Of a stretch of 64,000 bases of DNA, positions 36,858 through 48,120 are shown in pieces (the first letter of the stretch is position 1; every line of letters begins with the position of its first letter). The position numbers and the translations under genes were made by a program. Under the pieces are notes generated by a model. The model was given only the letters and a program-made list of their open reading frames with translations, did no database searches and was not told the DNA's origin. Location: NCBI RefSeq assembly GCF_032062135.1, contig NC_092859.1:41569518-41633517 (forward strand), read 5' to 3'. This DNA comes from Pyxicephalus adspersus. Its lineage: Eukaryota > Chordata > Amphibia > Anura > Pyxicephalidae.

Positions 36858-37060
36858 AATTAAAGTGGAAGTAAAAACAGGTCTTTATTGCAGAAAAGGA
36901 CAGGTGATTTTCCTTCTGCAACAGGTATTCCTGCCTGACTGATTGTCACCCATCTGTCAAAATTTGCTGAGCTTCCCTTGCTCATAGCTAAAAATCAGTT
37001 TCATTCACAACATGGGTACAGGGGAGTATCCCCTCCCCAGGGTTTAGTTCCACTTTAATT
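36858..37060. repeat. Complete short MITE, family G
   Basis: The inverted ends are AATTAAAGTGGAAGTAAA on the left and TTTAGTTCCACTTTAATT on the right (one mismatch). Length is about 203 bp. The outermost AATT may be duplicated target. Confidence 0.65.
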
Positions 37061-37068
<8 letters not shown>

Positions 37069-37113
<45 letters not shown>

Positions 37114-37200
37114 TTCCCGTGCGGAAAACCTGGTGCGTCTTATAGTCCGGAGCGTCTAATGGTCCGAAAAATACGGTATATATATATATATATATACATA

Positions 37201-37243
<43 letters not shown>
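37069..37243. repeat. (TA)n microsatellite split by a transposon end
   Basis: Two long TA arrays (about 37069-37109 and 37175-37243) flank a 65-70 bp fragment, 37110-37178. The fragment contains GGTGCGTCTTATAGTCCGG and GGTCCGAAAAATACGGTA, the terminus of family H (compare 53754-53782). Confidence 0.8.
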
Positions 37244-37247
<4 letters not shown>

Positions 37248-37319
37248 CAATTTTCTTGGGTTCATTGAAAATACATTTTGAACATAGTGTCTGTGAGCCA
37301 AACACTACAATAGTGGTAG

Positions 37320-37792
37320 TGGTGGTATTTTCCGGCATTCTGGCAAAAAACTTCCTTGAAGTTTCAATGTTCGGCGAAATTTTGCAAAACCATCGGAAAT
37401 CACTATAGGAGGATTATTACGGCTGAATTCATAAATACAGCCTTGGGAATCCTCCTGTCAGTGAGCGATCCCCGGGAGAGTGCCCGGGGATCTCTCACAT
37501 CTTTCACTGAGAGGAGGATTATTGCGGCTGTATTTATGAATGCAGCCGCGATAATCCTATCAGTGACAGATCTGCATTCATTGAGAACAGTGTGCGATAC
37601 CCGGCAATAGAGGTTATTTAACCTCTAGTGCCGCAGATCGCACACTGTTCTAAAAAGCGGGGTTTTGTTTTTATAATTTAAAATTCGATATTGATATGTG
37701 AATTCACACCGGACATTCTTGCTTCAAATTTTGTCAGCGAGAAACAGCCAAATTCGCCACAAGATCGAGTTTTAAATTCTCGCTCATCCCTA
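37320..37792 (-). repeat. hAT-like hairpin-array MITE, family D, reverse copy
   Basis: It matches the reverse complement of 46420-46910 and ends CTCGCTCATCCCTA at 37792. It contains a hairpin with 16-bp arms and one mismatch (37515-37530 with 37543-37558). A nested hairpin has 15-bp outer arms (37584-37598 with 37637-37651) around a perfect 7-bp inner stem. The left terminus is eroded. Confidence 0.7.
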
Positions 37793-38700
37793 TTTATTAA
37801 CAGAAGGGGTTTAATAATAAAACAAGTGCAACATTTACTGTACATTCTTTGCAGGTATACTATCCTGATTTATGTATTTTAAATTATAGTAATTGATTCA
37901 CCTGCAGTTTGGTGAATGTCCCATTCACTGCTTTATAAGTAAGCCAGATATGCTACAGTAATAATTCTAATTGCTTATTTTGTCAATATGCATAATAACT
38001 AAACAAAACCATCACACACTGGGGTAACCCTGCAATGCTTTTGTATACTAAACTTCACAAAAAATGACTTCAAAGGTATCACTTACCTACCTAAAATGTT
38101 ACATTTGAGTAATATGTGTATATGAACCCAACAATCTGTTTCATAGGACCTAGAGCTTGTCAGCTGTTCGATAGACATTTAGAGGAGACAGGAGGCTAAA
38201 GATTAGGAGGTTAGGAAAAAGAAGATAAAATTCAATAAATATAAATGTTAAACTTTAAATTGTTTCCATGGTAGCTATAAGGGGATGCAGAAATCTTTGC
38301 AACATCAGGAGATATTCATAGGTAAATTGCAAGCTAATAGGAAAGTTTTGGAATTTAATGTCACTCAGTGTGCAAACTTGACTGTTGAATGGATCTGCTT
38401 TTCATCCTACAATGAAACTAATCCTACAGGCTGAACTGCATCCCAATGGTTGCTTGTGTTTTATTCACAAGCATAAATTAACTGACTGATAATAAAAAAG
38501 ACAAAATGCAACTTTTTAATTTACCAATTAGAAAAACTAAACACATTTACATAAGTCTTCATCTGCCCCAAGCCAAATTTTTTAATTCTTGCAAATAGTA
38601 AAGCATATTTTTGATCAAGTTTTTGGAATATGGGAGCCCCTGGTATTCTACATCAAATGTGAAAAAAGAAGAATAAAAGCCAGATCCCAAAGAATATCAT
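37793..38700. other. Intergenic, nothing recognised
   Basis: AT-rich sequence. Confidence 0.4.
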
Positions 38701-38710
38701 ATGCAAAAAT

Positions 38711-40212
38711 GTTCTTGATCAAGAGAGTTAAAAAAAAGTGGGACTTTCAAGGACTACATGATTAAAATCAAATTCAGTACATTTTATAATTCAATGAATA
38801 AACTTGTTTGGCGATCCACAGAAAGAGTAACCATCAACAGTTTTAGATCATTTCCAGAGTATCTCAGATCACCAATAGCAAAGTATCCCAGGTAGATCAC
38901 AATCCCGACCTTGGTCTCCTCCAGGAGAGGGATAGGGTTTAATCATTGGATCCCAGTTCTCCCGTCTTTGTGTTATGCTGCTGGCATCATTCCTGTTTTG
39001 GTGTTGCGTGCAATGGGTACAACCATATCTCCTAGTTGTAGGAGAATATATATTTGATCTCTGCTACTCATTCCTGAGGAAGGAGCCATATTGTTTTGAA
39101 ACGCGTTGATTGAAAATTCCTCCCTCTATTGTAGAAACCAGCTTGCATAAGAGACAGCCTCTAGAGGGTGATATTTATTACAAATATTATTCTGCTTTGT
39201 TATAATATTGAGATCAATTTATTCAGTTCAGAATATGACAAACTACTCTTTGCTTTTATCAATTTTTTGTTATGTAATAATATTTTTGTATGAAATAAAA
39301 TGTACTGAACTTGATTTTAATCATGTAGCCCTTGAAAGTCCCACTTTCTTGAACCTTCTTGTTCAAAAAACATTTTGATATATAATATAATATTATCTAT
39401 AGGTGGCTAGCAATGTCGTTATGTACCACATTGACTATCTAAGCGGGAAAAAAGGAAATCTACAGAGCAGGTTTGGATGCATAATTCAAGCACTACACAC
39501 ATTAGTGAAATTGGCAGAATTGAGTCATGGGAAAATTAAGGGACATGGTTCACACAACTGTATGTATTGTAACAATGTTAACCAGCTACGTTAGACATAC
39601 TGCTTGAGTGCCACATTTGGAACATGCTTGCTTTGAGAGTTTAAAAGTAGGTGCAAACTATGTTTCTGTGGTTTAATAACAGCCATTTGGTTCATGTTAA
39701 TAAGGTTAAACTTATATACTTTATATAGCCTTTGGATGAAACGCGTCAAGGACACTAATGTGGCAAATGTTAGAGATGGAATTGGCAAAGTGTTTGTATA
39801 TGTAAAATATAGTGGAAACGTTGTTGCATAGGTTTTTATTGTGTTTTTTAAATTTACGTGGAACCTAATAAAGTAATATAAAAAATATTTTTTTTTAATA
39901 TTGTGATTGTTCATTGGTGAGCACCTTAAAAATCCAATGGGAAATAATATTGTAATAATCTAGAGATATTGGGGATGTGGTACAAATTTAATTCTCCCAG
40001 ATAGAAATACTTTTTGCTTGTTGTTATTATTCTGCTTTGTTATAACATTGAGATCAATTTACTCAGTTCAGAATATGACACACTACTCTTTGCTTTTATC
40101 AATATTTTTGTAATATATTAATATTTTTGTATGAATTAAAACGTACTGAATTTGATTTTAATCATGTATCTTTTGGAAGTCCCACTTTCCTGAACTCTCC
40201 TGTTCAAAAAAC
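38711..40212. repeat. Composite repeat with direct and inverted copies (retroelement-like)
   Basis: Two direct copies of about 187 bp lie at 39185-39371 and 40025-40212. A partial inverted copy is at 38711-38787, sharing GTGGGACTTTCAAGGACTAC. Between the inverted and first direct copy lies CTGAGGA followed by GAAACGCG (39074-39105), and a second GAAACGCGTC lies at 39738-39747. Direct plus inverted terminal repeats with this motif are known from Penelope-like elements, which is my tentative reading. No reverse transcriptase or GIY-YIG frame is visible. Confidence 0.5.
39074..39105 (+). other. CTGAGGA...GAAACGCG motif
   Basis: Second of three copies of the motif best seen at 49153. The intervening hairpin is weak here. 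Confidence 0.35.
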
Positions 40213-42256
40213 TTTTTGCAAGGTTTTGGTCAAGATAATAATAGCACGATCAAAGTATTAAATTGCAAACATTTGGAAGGCGTTTCCTCATAAGTAAGCA
40301 ATTACATCATTGTCAAAAATATCCATAAGCAAATGTGGTGGTTGACACAAACAGAGAATCAGACATCCCTTCAAACATTCCCTCTTTAAATCTTCCGGGT
40401 TCATGTTCAGTAGTTGTAATTGATTCCCCCAGGGAATGTTTGAGGGATCCTCAAATTCCCTGTTATATAAATTGAGCTCTAAGTAAATATTAAGGGATCG
40501 GGTTAATTTTACTCTTATCTTCTTGTGCTCAAACAAAACTACTACTTTATTTTCGATTGTGTTACGATCAAGGACGAATTTCTCACAAGGCCGCCTAGTC
40601 CTTGACATAGGGTGTTATGGTCAATAGGGGTGACATTTGTTCTGCTACTATGGCTGTAATATTATCACTAGGGCAGTTCTGGGCATACCTATCATGGTTC
40701 CCACCAATGGCCATGGAATCAAACACCTGGCTACAATTTAACAAGAGGATACATAAAATTAGATCACTATCTAGTGCATGACTCTAACACATGATTCACC
40801 AGCTTTAAACCTATAAGAACTAATACAAGAGCAATACATATTTAAAATTGCAGTTTAATTTTTTTCTCCTCTTTTTATGGTTTGAAAACCAGATGATAGA
40901 AGCTTTAATTCCCCTTTAATTAAAAAGAAAATAGACCCAGCACAGATAAGCATTCCTATTCATTACTCATTTACCATTACCAATCAATCAAAACTTTAAT
41001 GTACCTACTTTTCTCAGGTTTGCATTAAAGAATTTGCATATATCAGTCTTAAACACCATTAACTTTGGTATCCTTACACTCATCCTAATTGTATTTGAAT
41101 GTTTGCTTGATGTATCTGCCACCTGAATAAAAGAGAGAATAAATAATACTGTTAAGAGTGCAAGTCTCCTGGCTTACCTCCCTGAATGGTTGATTATTAA
41201 TTACAATAAATAATTTGTATGTAAATGTCTAACTTTGTGCTCTGGGTATTTTAGCTCATTCATTTTCAGATTAAATCAAACTATTTTACTTTCATGCAGA
41301 AAAGTCAGACTGCAAAGCATATTCCCCTGGCTGTTACTAACTGTCTGATGGAGCACGCCACAGAGGGCAACTTCAAGCAAATCTTTTTTTTTTCTTGATA
41401 AACAGTCAGAAGTTTTTTTTCCCTAATTTCCCTAATATCCCATTCCAATTATGGGACACTCCAGATTTCATCGTAGTTCAACTGCCATGGCACAATTACA
41501 TTTTCAAAGAATGAGGATGGGTTATTGGAATAAAGAATGAAAATGGAATTCTATTGTATTTCCCATCCTGGAAATGATGATCATTAGTAAAAGAAGTGCA
41601 AGGCACTTCCCCCAGAGAGTAACAAAAACCTGACCCCAAAATAAGTAACTGAAAGTGTTATTTCAGGATAAAGAGAAGCTAAAAACACTAAATGCAACAA
41701 GATAATGCTTACTTTTCATATGTTGTAAAAATGCATTCTTTTCAGTGTACTGACACCATCACAAACCTGCTCTTCATATATACTTCCTTCACTGTATCAT
41801 GTTAATATGGAGCACAGGAGTTATAGAATAAATGACAGGTTCACTTTATAGGAAATGCTTTGGGAAGGCATTTGTAAAATGTAAAATAGACTCATCACTG
41901 CTTCTTTTCCTCAAAGCAAACCTATCATTAAAATTCATAATTTACATAAATCAACCAAACATGCCAGCACTACTAAGTTACAGATCTGTTTAGGTAAAAC
42001 AGTTTCTTGCCATGGAGAAAAATAAAATAAAATGTATACTTTATTCACATGATACAAATATTTCTGGCTAATAGAAGCATTGCATGTCTTTCATGGAAGT
42101 TAAAGTGTATTGAAAACCAATTATATAATTTAATGTATTGCAGCTTTTTAGTTCCCAGATGAGGTAGCCACATTAACTTTCTCTGCCACTGGGGCATATT
42201 TTTTTCTCAATGACCAGCAATGTCAGATGGCCTTTTTATTACTGCACTCTGTACAC
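40213..42256. other. Intergenic; unexplained open frame at 40288-40608 (minus)
   Basis: The 106-codon frame beside the composite repeat shows no domain I can name and could be a retroelement remnant. The stretch 41000-41420 is non-repetitive and might be a conserved non-coding element. No gene is supported. Confidence 0.3.
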
Positions 42257-42453
42257 TGGGCATGATTTATCAAGGCTCTTCAAGGCTCAAAAGATTGTCA
42301 TGGGCGAACCTGGGCTATCCAGTAAAGCTGGAATGGATCTGGTCCAGGATTGAAATCATTTGCCAATTGAGAGTAGTTTTGTGGGATCACAGGGGTTCCC
42401 TCATGATAGCCTATATACTCCAGTCTTAATTAATTATTAATAGATCAGGCCCA
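42257..42453. repeat. Foldback MITE, family F, second copy
   Basis: Ends TGGGCATGATTTATCAAGGC and TAATAGATCAGGCCCA. The interior shares TCCAGTAAAGCTGGAATGGATC and GGTCCAGGATTGAAATCATTTG with the family. More decayed than the 30.8 kb copy on its right arm. Confidence 0.65.
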
Positions 42454-43431
42454 CAGTTGATGGTTGTTGCTGGGTTGTCTGCATTACTGAATTTTAGGTA
42501 GACTCAGACAAAGTGTTAATGTTCTATGTATATATTCTTCTTTTTGTTTTGTAAATGGGACTCTCACAGCACAGTAATTATCGGGGCATCAGTCTTTGTC
42601 AAGTTCTAAAATCAGGAATGTCCATAAAGAGAGCCATGGTCATCTCATAGGTTGAACTTCATACGTGACATCTCCATTACATGTGGGTTGGAAGATTAGT
42701 CGTTTATGCAAAAAAAAGATTTTTTGTTTAAATTTTTTCAGATTACGTCACAGAAGGTAGCAAAGACACTGCAAGTCAATAGTTCTTTTCCATACATTCT
42801 GAAAATTGTATTAGCCTAAAGAAAAGAAAACACCTTCTCTTTGTAATGAGGAGGAGAGGGGGAATAGTTTATTCAATTCAAAAGAGCAGTCTAGGGTGAC
42901 AGCTAGAGTACAGTGAATAAATGTTGCCACCCTAGGACAGAATATGTGTTACTGGAAGGATAAGCAGGTGAAAATATAGGAGAAAGAAAGCCTGAAAAAG
43001 AAAATTCATGCAGCCATCGCTTCTAATATTTAGTAGGCTGCAATATATTACATTTTTGCTAATGGATTTATAAAGGGTTTAAAGATTGCAGAAGACCTAT
43101 TGTTTTCAAAAAGACACATCCTGTCTGGTATACTTGCAGCCAGATAAAAAGGTAATATTTTCAGAAAAGATGACAGTAATGGCAGTTTGCATATTTCCTC
43201 AGTACAGGTTTCCTTCTGGCTCACATCCCCATGAGCATAACAGCCTATTTTCAAGTAATTATTTTTACAATGCTTTAATACAATTTTAAAGTGGACATCT
43301 ATTTTCATAATTACTTTAAAACGTTGAGGCACAGTCATGTTTTATTACAATAAATTAATAAAAGAAATATCAATAAAATAAGTATCATTTGAGATTTAAT
43401 TTTACTTAACCTGTTCTACTACTATGCCTTA
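42454..43431. other. Intergenic, nothing recognised
   Basis: No gene seen. Confidence 0.4.
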
Positions 43432-43439
43432 CCATAAAA

Positions 43440-43693
43440 TAAAATGGAAAATTGTTGTCATACCTGTAATTTTCCATTCCTGTAAACTTCTCCTTATAGC
43501 ATGCACACATGAGTTAGCTTTGCCCCTTGCTCTCCACAGGACCACTTTACCAAAGCAATAGAAGTTACCTCCCTCTGTCCTGCAGGATTTCTGTAACAAG
43601 GTCACAACAGTATAAGAGAGGGAAACATACAGGTAAGTATGACAACAATTTTCCTTTTTCCTGACGCTCCTCCTGACAGCATGCACACATAGG
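43440..43693 (-). repeat. DIRS-like terminal repeat block
   Basis: Two direct copies of a 43-44 bp unit ending AGCATGCACACAT, 181 bp apart. Each lies beside an inverted pair of the AATTGTTGTCATACCTGT type. Confidence 0.6.
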
Positions 43694-44209
43694 ATGTAGC
43701 AAGCAATAATATAAAAGCAGGGAAGAAACTAACAAACAATGTCATGGAAACCAAGTTACTCTTTAGAAAGAGCCACGTGCAAAATGGTAGCCCCAAGGTG
43801 GCTGAAGCTCCAACCTATAAAGCTCAACGAATGTTGGAAGAATTCCAAATGGTTAAAACAGATCACTTCAGTAGAATGTCTCTTGACTTCCTGCAACAGA
43901 ATCAAGCTCTCATGATGTAAACATACCACATGGTATTAAAAACCCTAGGATGCAAAATCTGTCAAAGATACTGCTGTTCTCAAAATCTGTCAAAGGACTG
44001 CTGGAGAGGCTGACTAGAACATCCACAACTATAAAATAAATGTTTCTCTGAAAGTAAATGGAGAAAATCTTTTTCATTTTCATGAGAACCTTCAGAAAAT
44101 GAGTGTCTCCATGCTGGGGAATTACTTCTCAGTTGGAGTGATACACAGGATACACCTTAAACAAGACATTCAATGATAGATGCATATATTTTTCTGGAAG
44201 ATAGGTGCA

Positions 44210-44371
44210 ATCTGGCTCCTTTCCAAGAGAGTGCATAGCTCTGAAACCTTGCCTGTCATGATCACACTAAGTCAAGAATTTCATCTTCCAAGTCCATTTT
44301 CCTATTGAGCAGACATAGCCTGGATGGAAGAGAGGTTCCCTGAGAACTTGTAGGACCAGAGGCAAGTCCAT
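44210..44371 (-). pseudogene. Tyrosine recombinase-like fragment of the DIRS element
   Basis: The minus-strand frame starting at 44371 reads DLPLVLQVLREPLF, then GKWTWKMKFLT, a stop, and FRAMHSLGKEP. It parallels the LPLVL-x-L...PF / LTLKT-FL / RRVSEL-AL core that precedes the catalytic region of DIRS recombinases. The recombinase arginine motif is degraded. Assignment is by recall. Confidence 0.55.
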
Positions 44372-44621
44372 GGCCATGGAAAAGTTAGTCCTGGCAAGAA
44401 AGAATCAAAGGAGTAGCCATCATAATTAGAGTTACCTCTTTTCCAAATTCAGCCTATGGGAAATAATTACCATTGCTTTTTCTGAATCCTTCCTTATTTT
44501 CAGAAGACCTCCAAAGATCAGTGCTATTGGTTCTAAAATTCAGGAAACAAAAATTATAGTAATACTAATTATTCATTCGCTGGCAGTGTCGACCCCTCTA
44601 AAACTCTTTGAGCCCACACCA

Positions 44622-45066
44622 TCATTTGTGCCACTTTGTACGAAGCAAAAATGTTCTAGATTTCAACATAATGAATATTATCCTCAAATTTCTATTCCCT
44701 GCATTGGCCCTAACTGACTCCTCTGATAGTTCACCAGAGTCAGAGTTAGCAGAATTGTCTTCTTGTGACTCTTCACTTTGGTTTTGGATATTGTCAGCAA
44801 AGAACATCATTCAAATAGTGACATAGGCTAACTCCCAGAATCACAGCAAGGTTATCACTGTGACATCTGTTTTATTAAACATCTTTGGAGCTGTGGAAAG
44901 AGTGAAGGGTAGACAGGTGAACTGGAGCTGTTTGAAACATAGCAGGAAGAATGTCTGGTGGCATTCCCCAATTGAGACAGGCCTGTAAGCCTATGCTAGA
45001 ACTATTAAAATCATCCAATGAGCCAGACAAATGACTGACAAGGTCATCTGCAAAATTATCATACAA
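44622..45066 (-). pseudogene. Coding remnants of uncertain role in the DIRS element
   Basis: Two minus-strand frames, 45066-44875 and 44810-44622. The second is acidic and serine-rich (NQSEESQEDNSANSDSGEL). Their position between the RT and recombinase fragments is odd for gag-like sequence, which suggests rearrangement. Confidence 0.4.
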
Positions 45067-45220
45067 AACCTTCTAGTGTGAAGGGGATTTAAATCCTTCA
45101 GGTCCAGAATTGACCTATATCCATCAGAGATCTTCTTACTATGAAAAGTTTGGAATAGAATCCTTTCTAGCTATCCTATTGAAAGCAGCACCACTGCTGT
45201 CCCATTCCTTGCACATAAGA
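45059..45220 (-). pseudogene. Reverse transcriptase fragment of the DIRS element
   Basis: The minus-strand frame reads FQTFHSKKISDGYRSILDLK followed by DLNPLHTRRF (45158-45059). This is the KK-DG-R-ILDLK-LN block near the start of DIRS and retroviral-type RT domains. A stop lies a few codons upstream. The catalytic YxDD region is not present. Confidence 0.7.
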
Positions 45221-45726
45221 TTAAAGCACATTGTACTTTTATGAATCGCTTGGAAATGTTGTCTGAACGTACCAGGATCTCAAAAACTCTATCCGGTAAA
45301 CTTGTTATCTGTCTGAAATTACACAGGGTGTCTGCGTGCTTTTTCAAATGTCGGAAGCCTGGACAATCTTGTTTCTATCTTTGATGTCTGGATGAATACA
45401 CCCTCAAAAGGCTTTCCTTAGGCTCTTTGTAGAATATCAGACTACAGAATCTAGGATTTTTAGATTCCATTTACTGAGGGTTAACACATTTCTTGACAGA
45501 AAATCTTTTGCCTCCTGCACAGTCATGTAAAAGAGCTACTGATGCCCATGCCACACCCTGGTAACTTGCCCCCTGTGATCCTCTGTATACCTTCTTCCAA
45601 ATAGGATCTGGGCAGCATACAGGACTTGTGTATCTGCACACCTCAATATGGTGACACCAATCCTAATACTACTGCTGGGCAACAACCAAACCTGGTTGTT
45701 GCCCAGGCTTCCCTTCGAGTCACTAT

Positions 45727-46221
45727 CTAGACACTGACCCAGAGGATCCTAAATGGAACATAATTGGACTTTCCTTCTAAAATGTGGGATATAACCTCTT
45801 TAGGTGAAGAACGGCCACTTCTTACTTGCCTTGATTCACTTTCTTTATCTCGATCTGCTTCTTTAAAGCATATATCACACTTCTGCTTAGATGGTAATGT
45901 TCTTGCACCACATGCCCAACATGATTCACTTTCCGGGTGCTCCACTGATTTGCTTCTGGAATGAGAGGGTGACCTCTTTCTATTAGTAGTTTCACAGGGT
46001 TAACTTTCTCTTGCCCCTCGTCCTCTTCGAGAGGATCGAGGAATAAGACTGGGAGAAGCCAGGCGTCTTGTCTTACTGAGATGCTTTTTCCAGGGCTTTT
46101 TTCCCTTTGCCATTTGCCATAATGCAGGTCTTGGTTGTGCTTCCTTATCTTTATTTGCTTCTTTAAACCAAGATACACAGACAAGTTTTAAGGGCAAGGC
46201 CTATGTGCCACACACCCAGCA
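45727..46221 (-). pseudogene. DIRS gag-like remnant with duplicated zinc finger
   Basis: Two related units lie exactly 300 bp apart. Unit 2 (from 45921) reads CWACGARTLPSKQKCDICFK, a CX2CX10CX2C finger followed by EADRDKE. Unit 1 (from 46221) reads CWVCGT, a stop, then ALPLKLVCVSWFKEANKDKE, with the last cysteine replaced by tryptophan. Between them is a basic stretch (KGKKPWKKHLSKTRR, RSSRRGRG) typical of nucleic-acid-binding Gag. The duplication is in phase but the first unit is broken. Confidence 0.6.
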
Positions 46222-46419
46222 TACTGCAATGGCAGAGTGACCTGTGGACTGACTTAAAATGGGCAGGAGATTTCTCTTTGCTTGATGGCCTAAATCCATC
46301 TTTCCAAATCTTTTAAGATGGAGAAAGCCCCTGAAACAACTTGTGAGTGTTAAGTGTTATTGAGTGTTGAGTGGTAATGAAAAAATCATTCTCCCTCCAC
46401 TACACATAAAGTTGTAATT

Positions 46420-46910
46420 AGAGATGAGCGAGCGAGTTTTTAAAACTCCATTTCACAGCAAATTCGGCCATTCTCGCTTACCGAAATTGTAAGCGAGAAT
46501 GGCCAGTGTAAATCCACCGATCGAGCTCAAATTTAAAAAAAACAATTGCAGGCTGTGCTGATCAATGAATGCAGCGCCGGCTGCATTCATTGATCAGCTC
46601 AGTGTGCGATCCCCGGCACAAGAGGTTAAATGGAGACAAGTCTCCCCATTCAAAACCTCTAGTGCTCGCTGATTGGCTGAGGAAAGCTTTGGCCACATTC
46701 ATTGAGAACAGTGTGTGATCCACTGCACTAGAGGTTAATAAACCTCTAGTGCCCCGGGGATCGCAAACAGGAGGATTCCCAGGGAATCCTGTGAATCCTC
46801 CTGTTATATTTTCCTCGATCTTCCGATGGTTTTGAGAAATCGGTTCACAGAAATTTTGCTGAACCATCGGAAGTTCGAGGAAATGCCTGAGGCATTCTTG
46901 CTCATCCCTA
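46420..46910 (+). repeat. hAT-like hairpin-array MITE, family D, complete
   Basis: 491 bp with ends TAGAGATGAGC and GCTCATCCCTA (10 of 11 bases match as inverted repeats). The flanks GTTGTAAT (46412-46419) and GTTGGGAT (46911-46918) match at six of eight positions, fitting an aged 8-bp hAT duplication. The interior is a row of hairpins. Arms are 16 bp perfect (46466-46481 with 46489-46504), 18 bp perfect (46558-46575 with 46580-46597), 11 bp (46726-46736 with 46741-46751) and 11 bp (46768-46778 with 46793-46803). No coding capacity. Confidence 0.8.
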
Positions 46911-48120
46911 GTTGGGATTACTGAAGTGATTTTTTAGAGCTCTGAACAAGGACAGTGATTGCTTCAAATACATTTGTAGATTGATACTGAAGCTTCTGCC
47001 TGGCACAGCTATGTCATGGTTGTCAAGAACTTCTTGGATAATCAAAAAGCACAAAATTATGAAGAACTGGTACAAAACTCGCTCCTAAACTTAAATTAAA
47101 AATTTGAGTGCTACTATGAGCATAAAGTACACTGTCTCCAAAACCATTTGCAAAAATTTCCAAAACCTTGACGATTTCAGTGAGGAACAAGGGGAGAGGT
47201 TCCATCAAGATATAAAGGTGATGGAAAAAAGGTATCAGGGCAGATGGGATAGACACATGATGGCAGACTACTGCTGGAGCCTTCAACGTGATTGTACTGA
47301 TCATCAGCATAAAAGGAAATCGTGCAAACTGGGTTTTTTAGTGACTTCTTTGTGATTAGTTCTGTAAAAATACTGAATATAGAATATATTGACAATAAGT
47401 TTTTCAAAAATGTATATTTGTATATATGTATATATTTGGCTGCTTGCCACACCTGCAGCCTCCAAGCTGTGCCACACACAAACTCCAAGTTTATGTGGGA
47501 ATCCTGTGAGTTGGTTTTGATAACCAGTGTAATACTCACATTGAGCTTGAGCCACAGAACTAACAGATCAAGCTAAAGTAGACTGTTATTCCTTTTTTAA
47601 GGGAGGCTTTTTAGCTTGGGTGTCCTTGCTCTAGAGCAGACATTACCCTGTGACTAATATTATTGTAGCCTTTGTGAGCCTTCCGATGTCTTCAGTAAAT
47701 ATCACTTACTATAGGACAGTACATGGCATTTGGCTTGGGTTCCCCTGCTCTCATAAGGACTTTGCTCTGAGAACAGTGATGATGTAGCCTTTTTGGGCCT
47801 TCCCTTCTTTATCAAGGATGACTAATTACCCCAGAGATTCTCACACATTTTCTGCACAGTGCTATGTAGAAAGGATTCAACCAAATCTAGCCCCAGAGTT
47901 CAGAACATCTTTAGCAATCCCCTCAGACCCATGCTTGCAGTTTAGCGCTGACTTGTTACTTCAAACCTGGGATAATGTTTAGCCTTAGTCATCTGCCAAC
48001 ACATCCAAGTCACAAATTTCTTCCATATTTTGCTACTCCAAACTTCTGAGTTCTGAGTAGGTTCTTGTGTGGTGTCCTGCTAACAAATAGAAAATTCTAC
48101 AATTGCTCACCACTTACTTA
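46911..48120. other. Possible further retroelement debris; two diverged 130-150 bp tandem units
   Basis: Segments near 47607-47690 and 47728-47810 share GCTTGGGT-TCC-TGCTCT and GTAGCCTTT-TG-GCCTTCC. One minus-strand frame reads GRPKKATSSLFSEQSPY, protein-like and basic. It may be the 5' continuation of the DIRS gag region, but I cannot show that. Confidence 0.3.

Larger units (their letters stand above)
43432..46221 (-). mobile_element. Broken DIRS-type retroelement
   Basis: Read on the minus strand the order is gag-like zinc-finger region (46221-45727), reverse transcriptase fragment (about 45220-45059), tyrosine recombinase-like fragment (about 44371-44210) and terminal repeat block (43693-43440). 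This is the DIRS order; DIRS elements use a tyrosine recombinase instead of a DDE integrase. The terminal block mixes direct repeats (43470-43513 and 43651-43693, sharing AGCATGCACACAT) with inverted ones around GTCATACCTGT/ACAGGTAAGTATGAC, as is known for this group. Frames are interrupted by stops and large parts (most of RT and RNase H) are missing. It is inactive. Confidence 0.7.

Noticed and set aside
40288..40608. 106-codon frame (minus) beside the composite repeat
   Set aside because: I could not match it to reverse transcriptase, endonuclease or any host family. It is left as unexplained.
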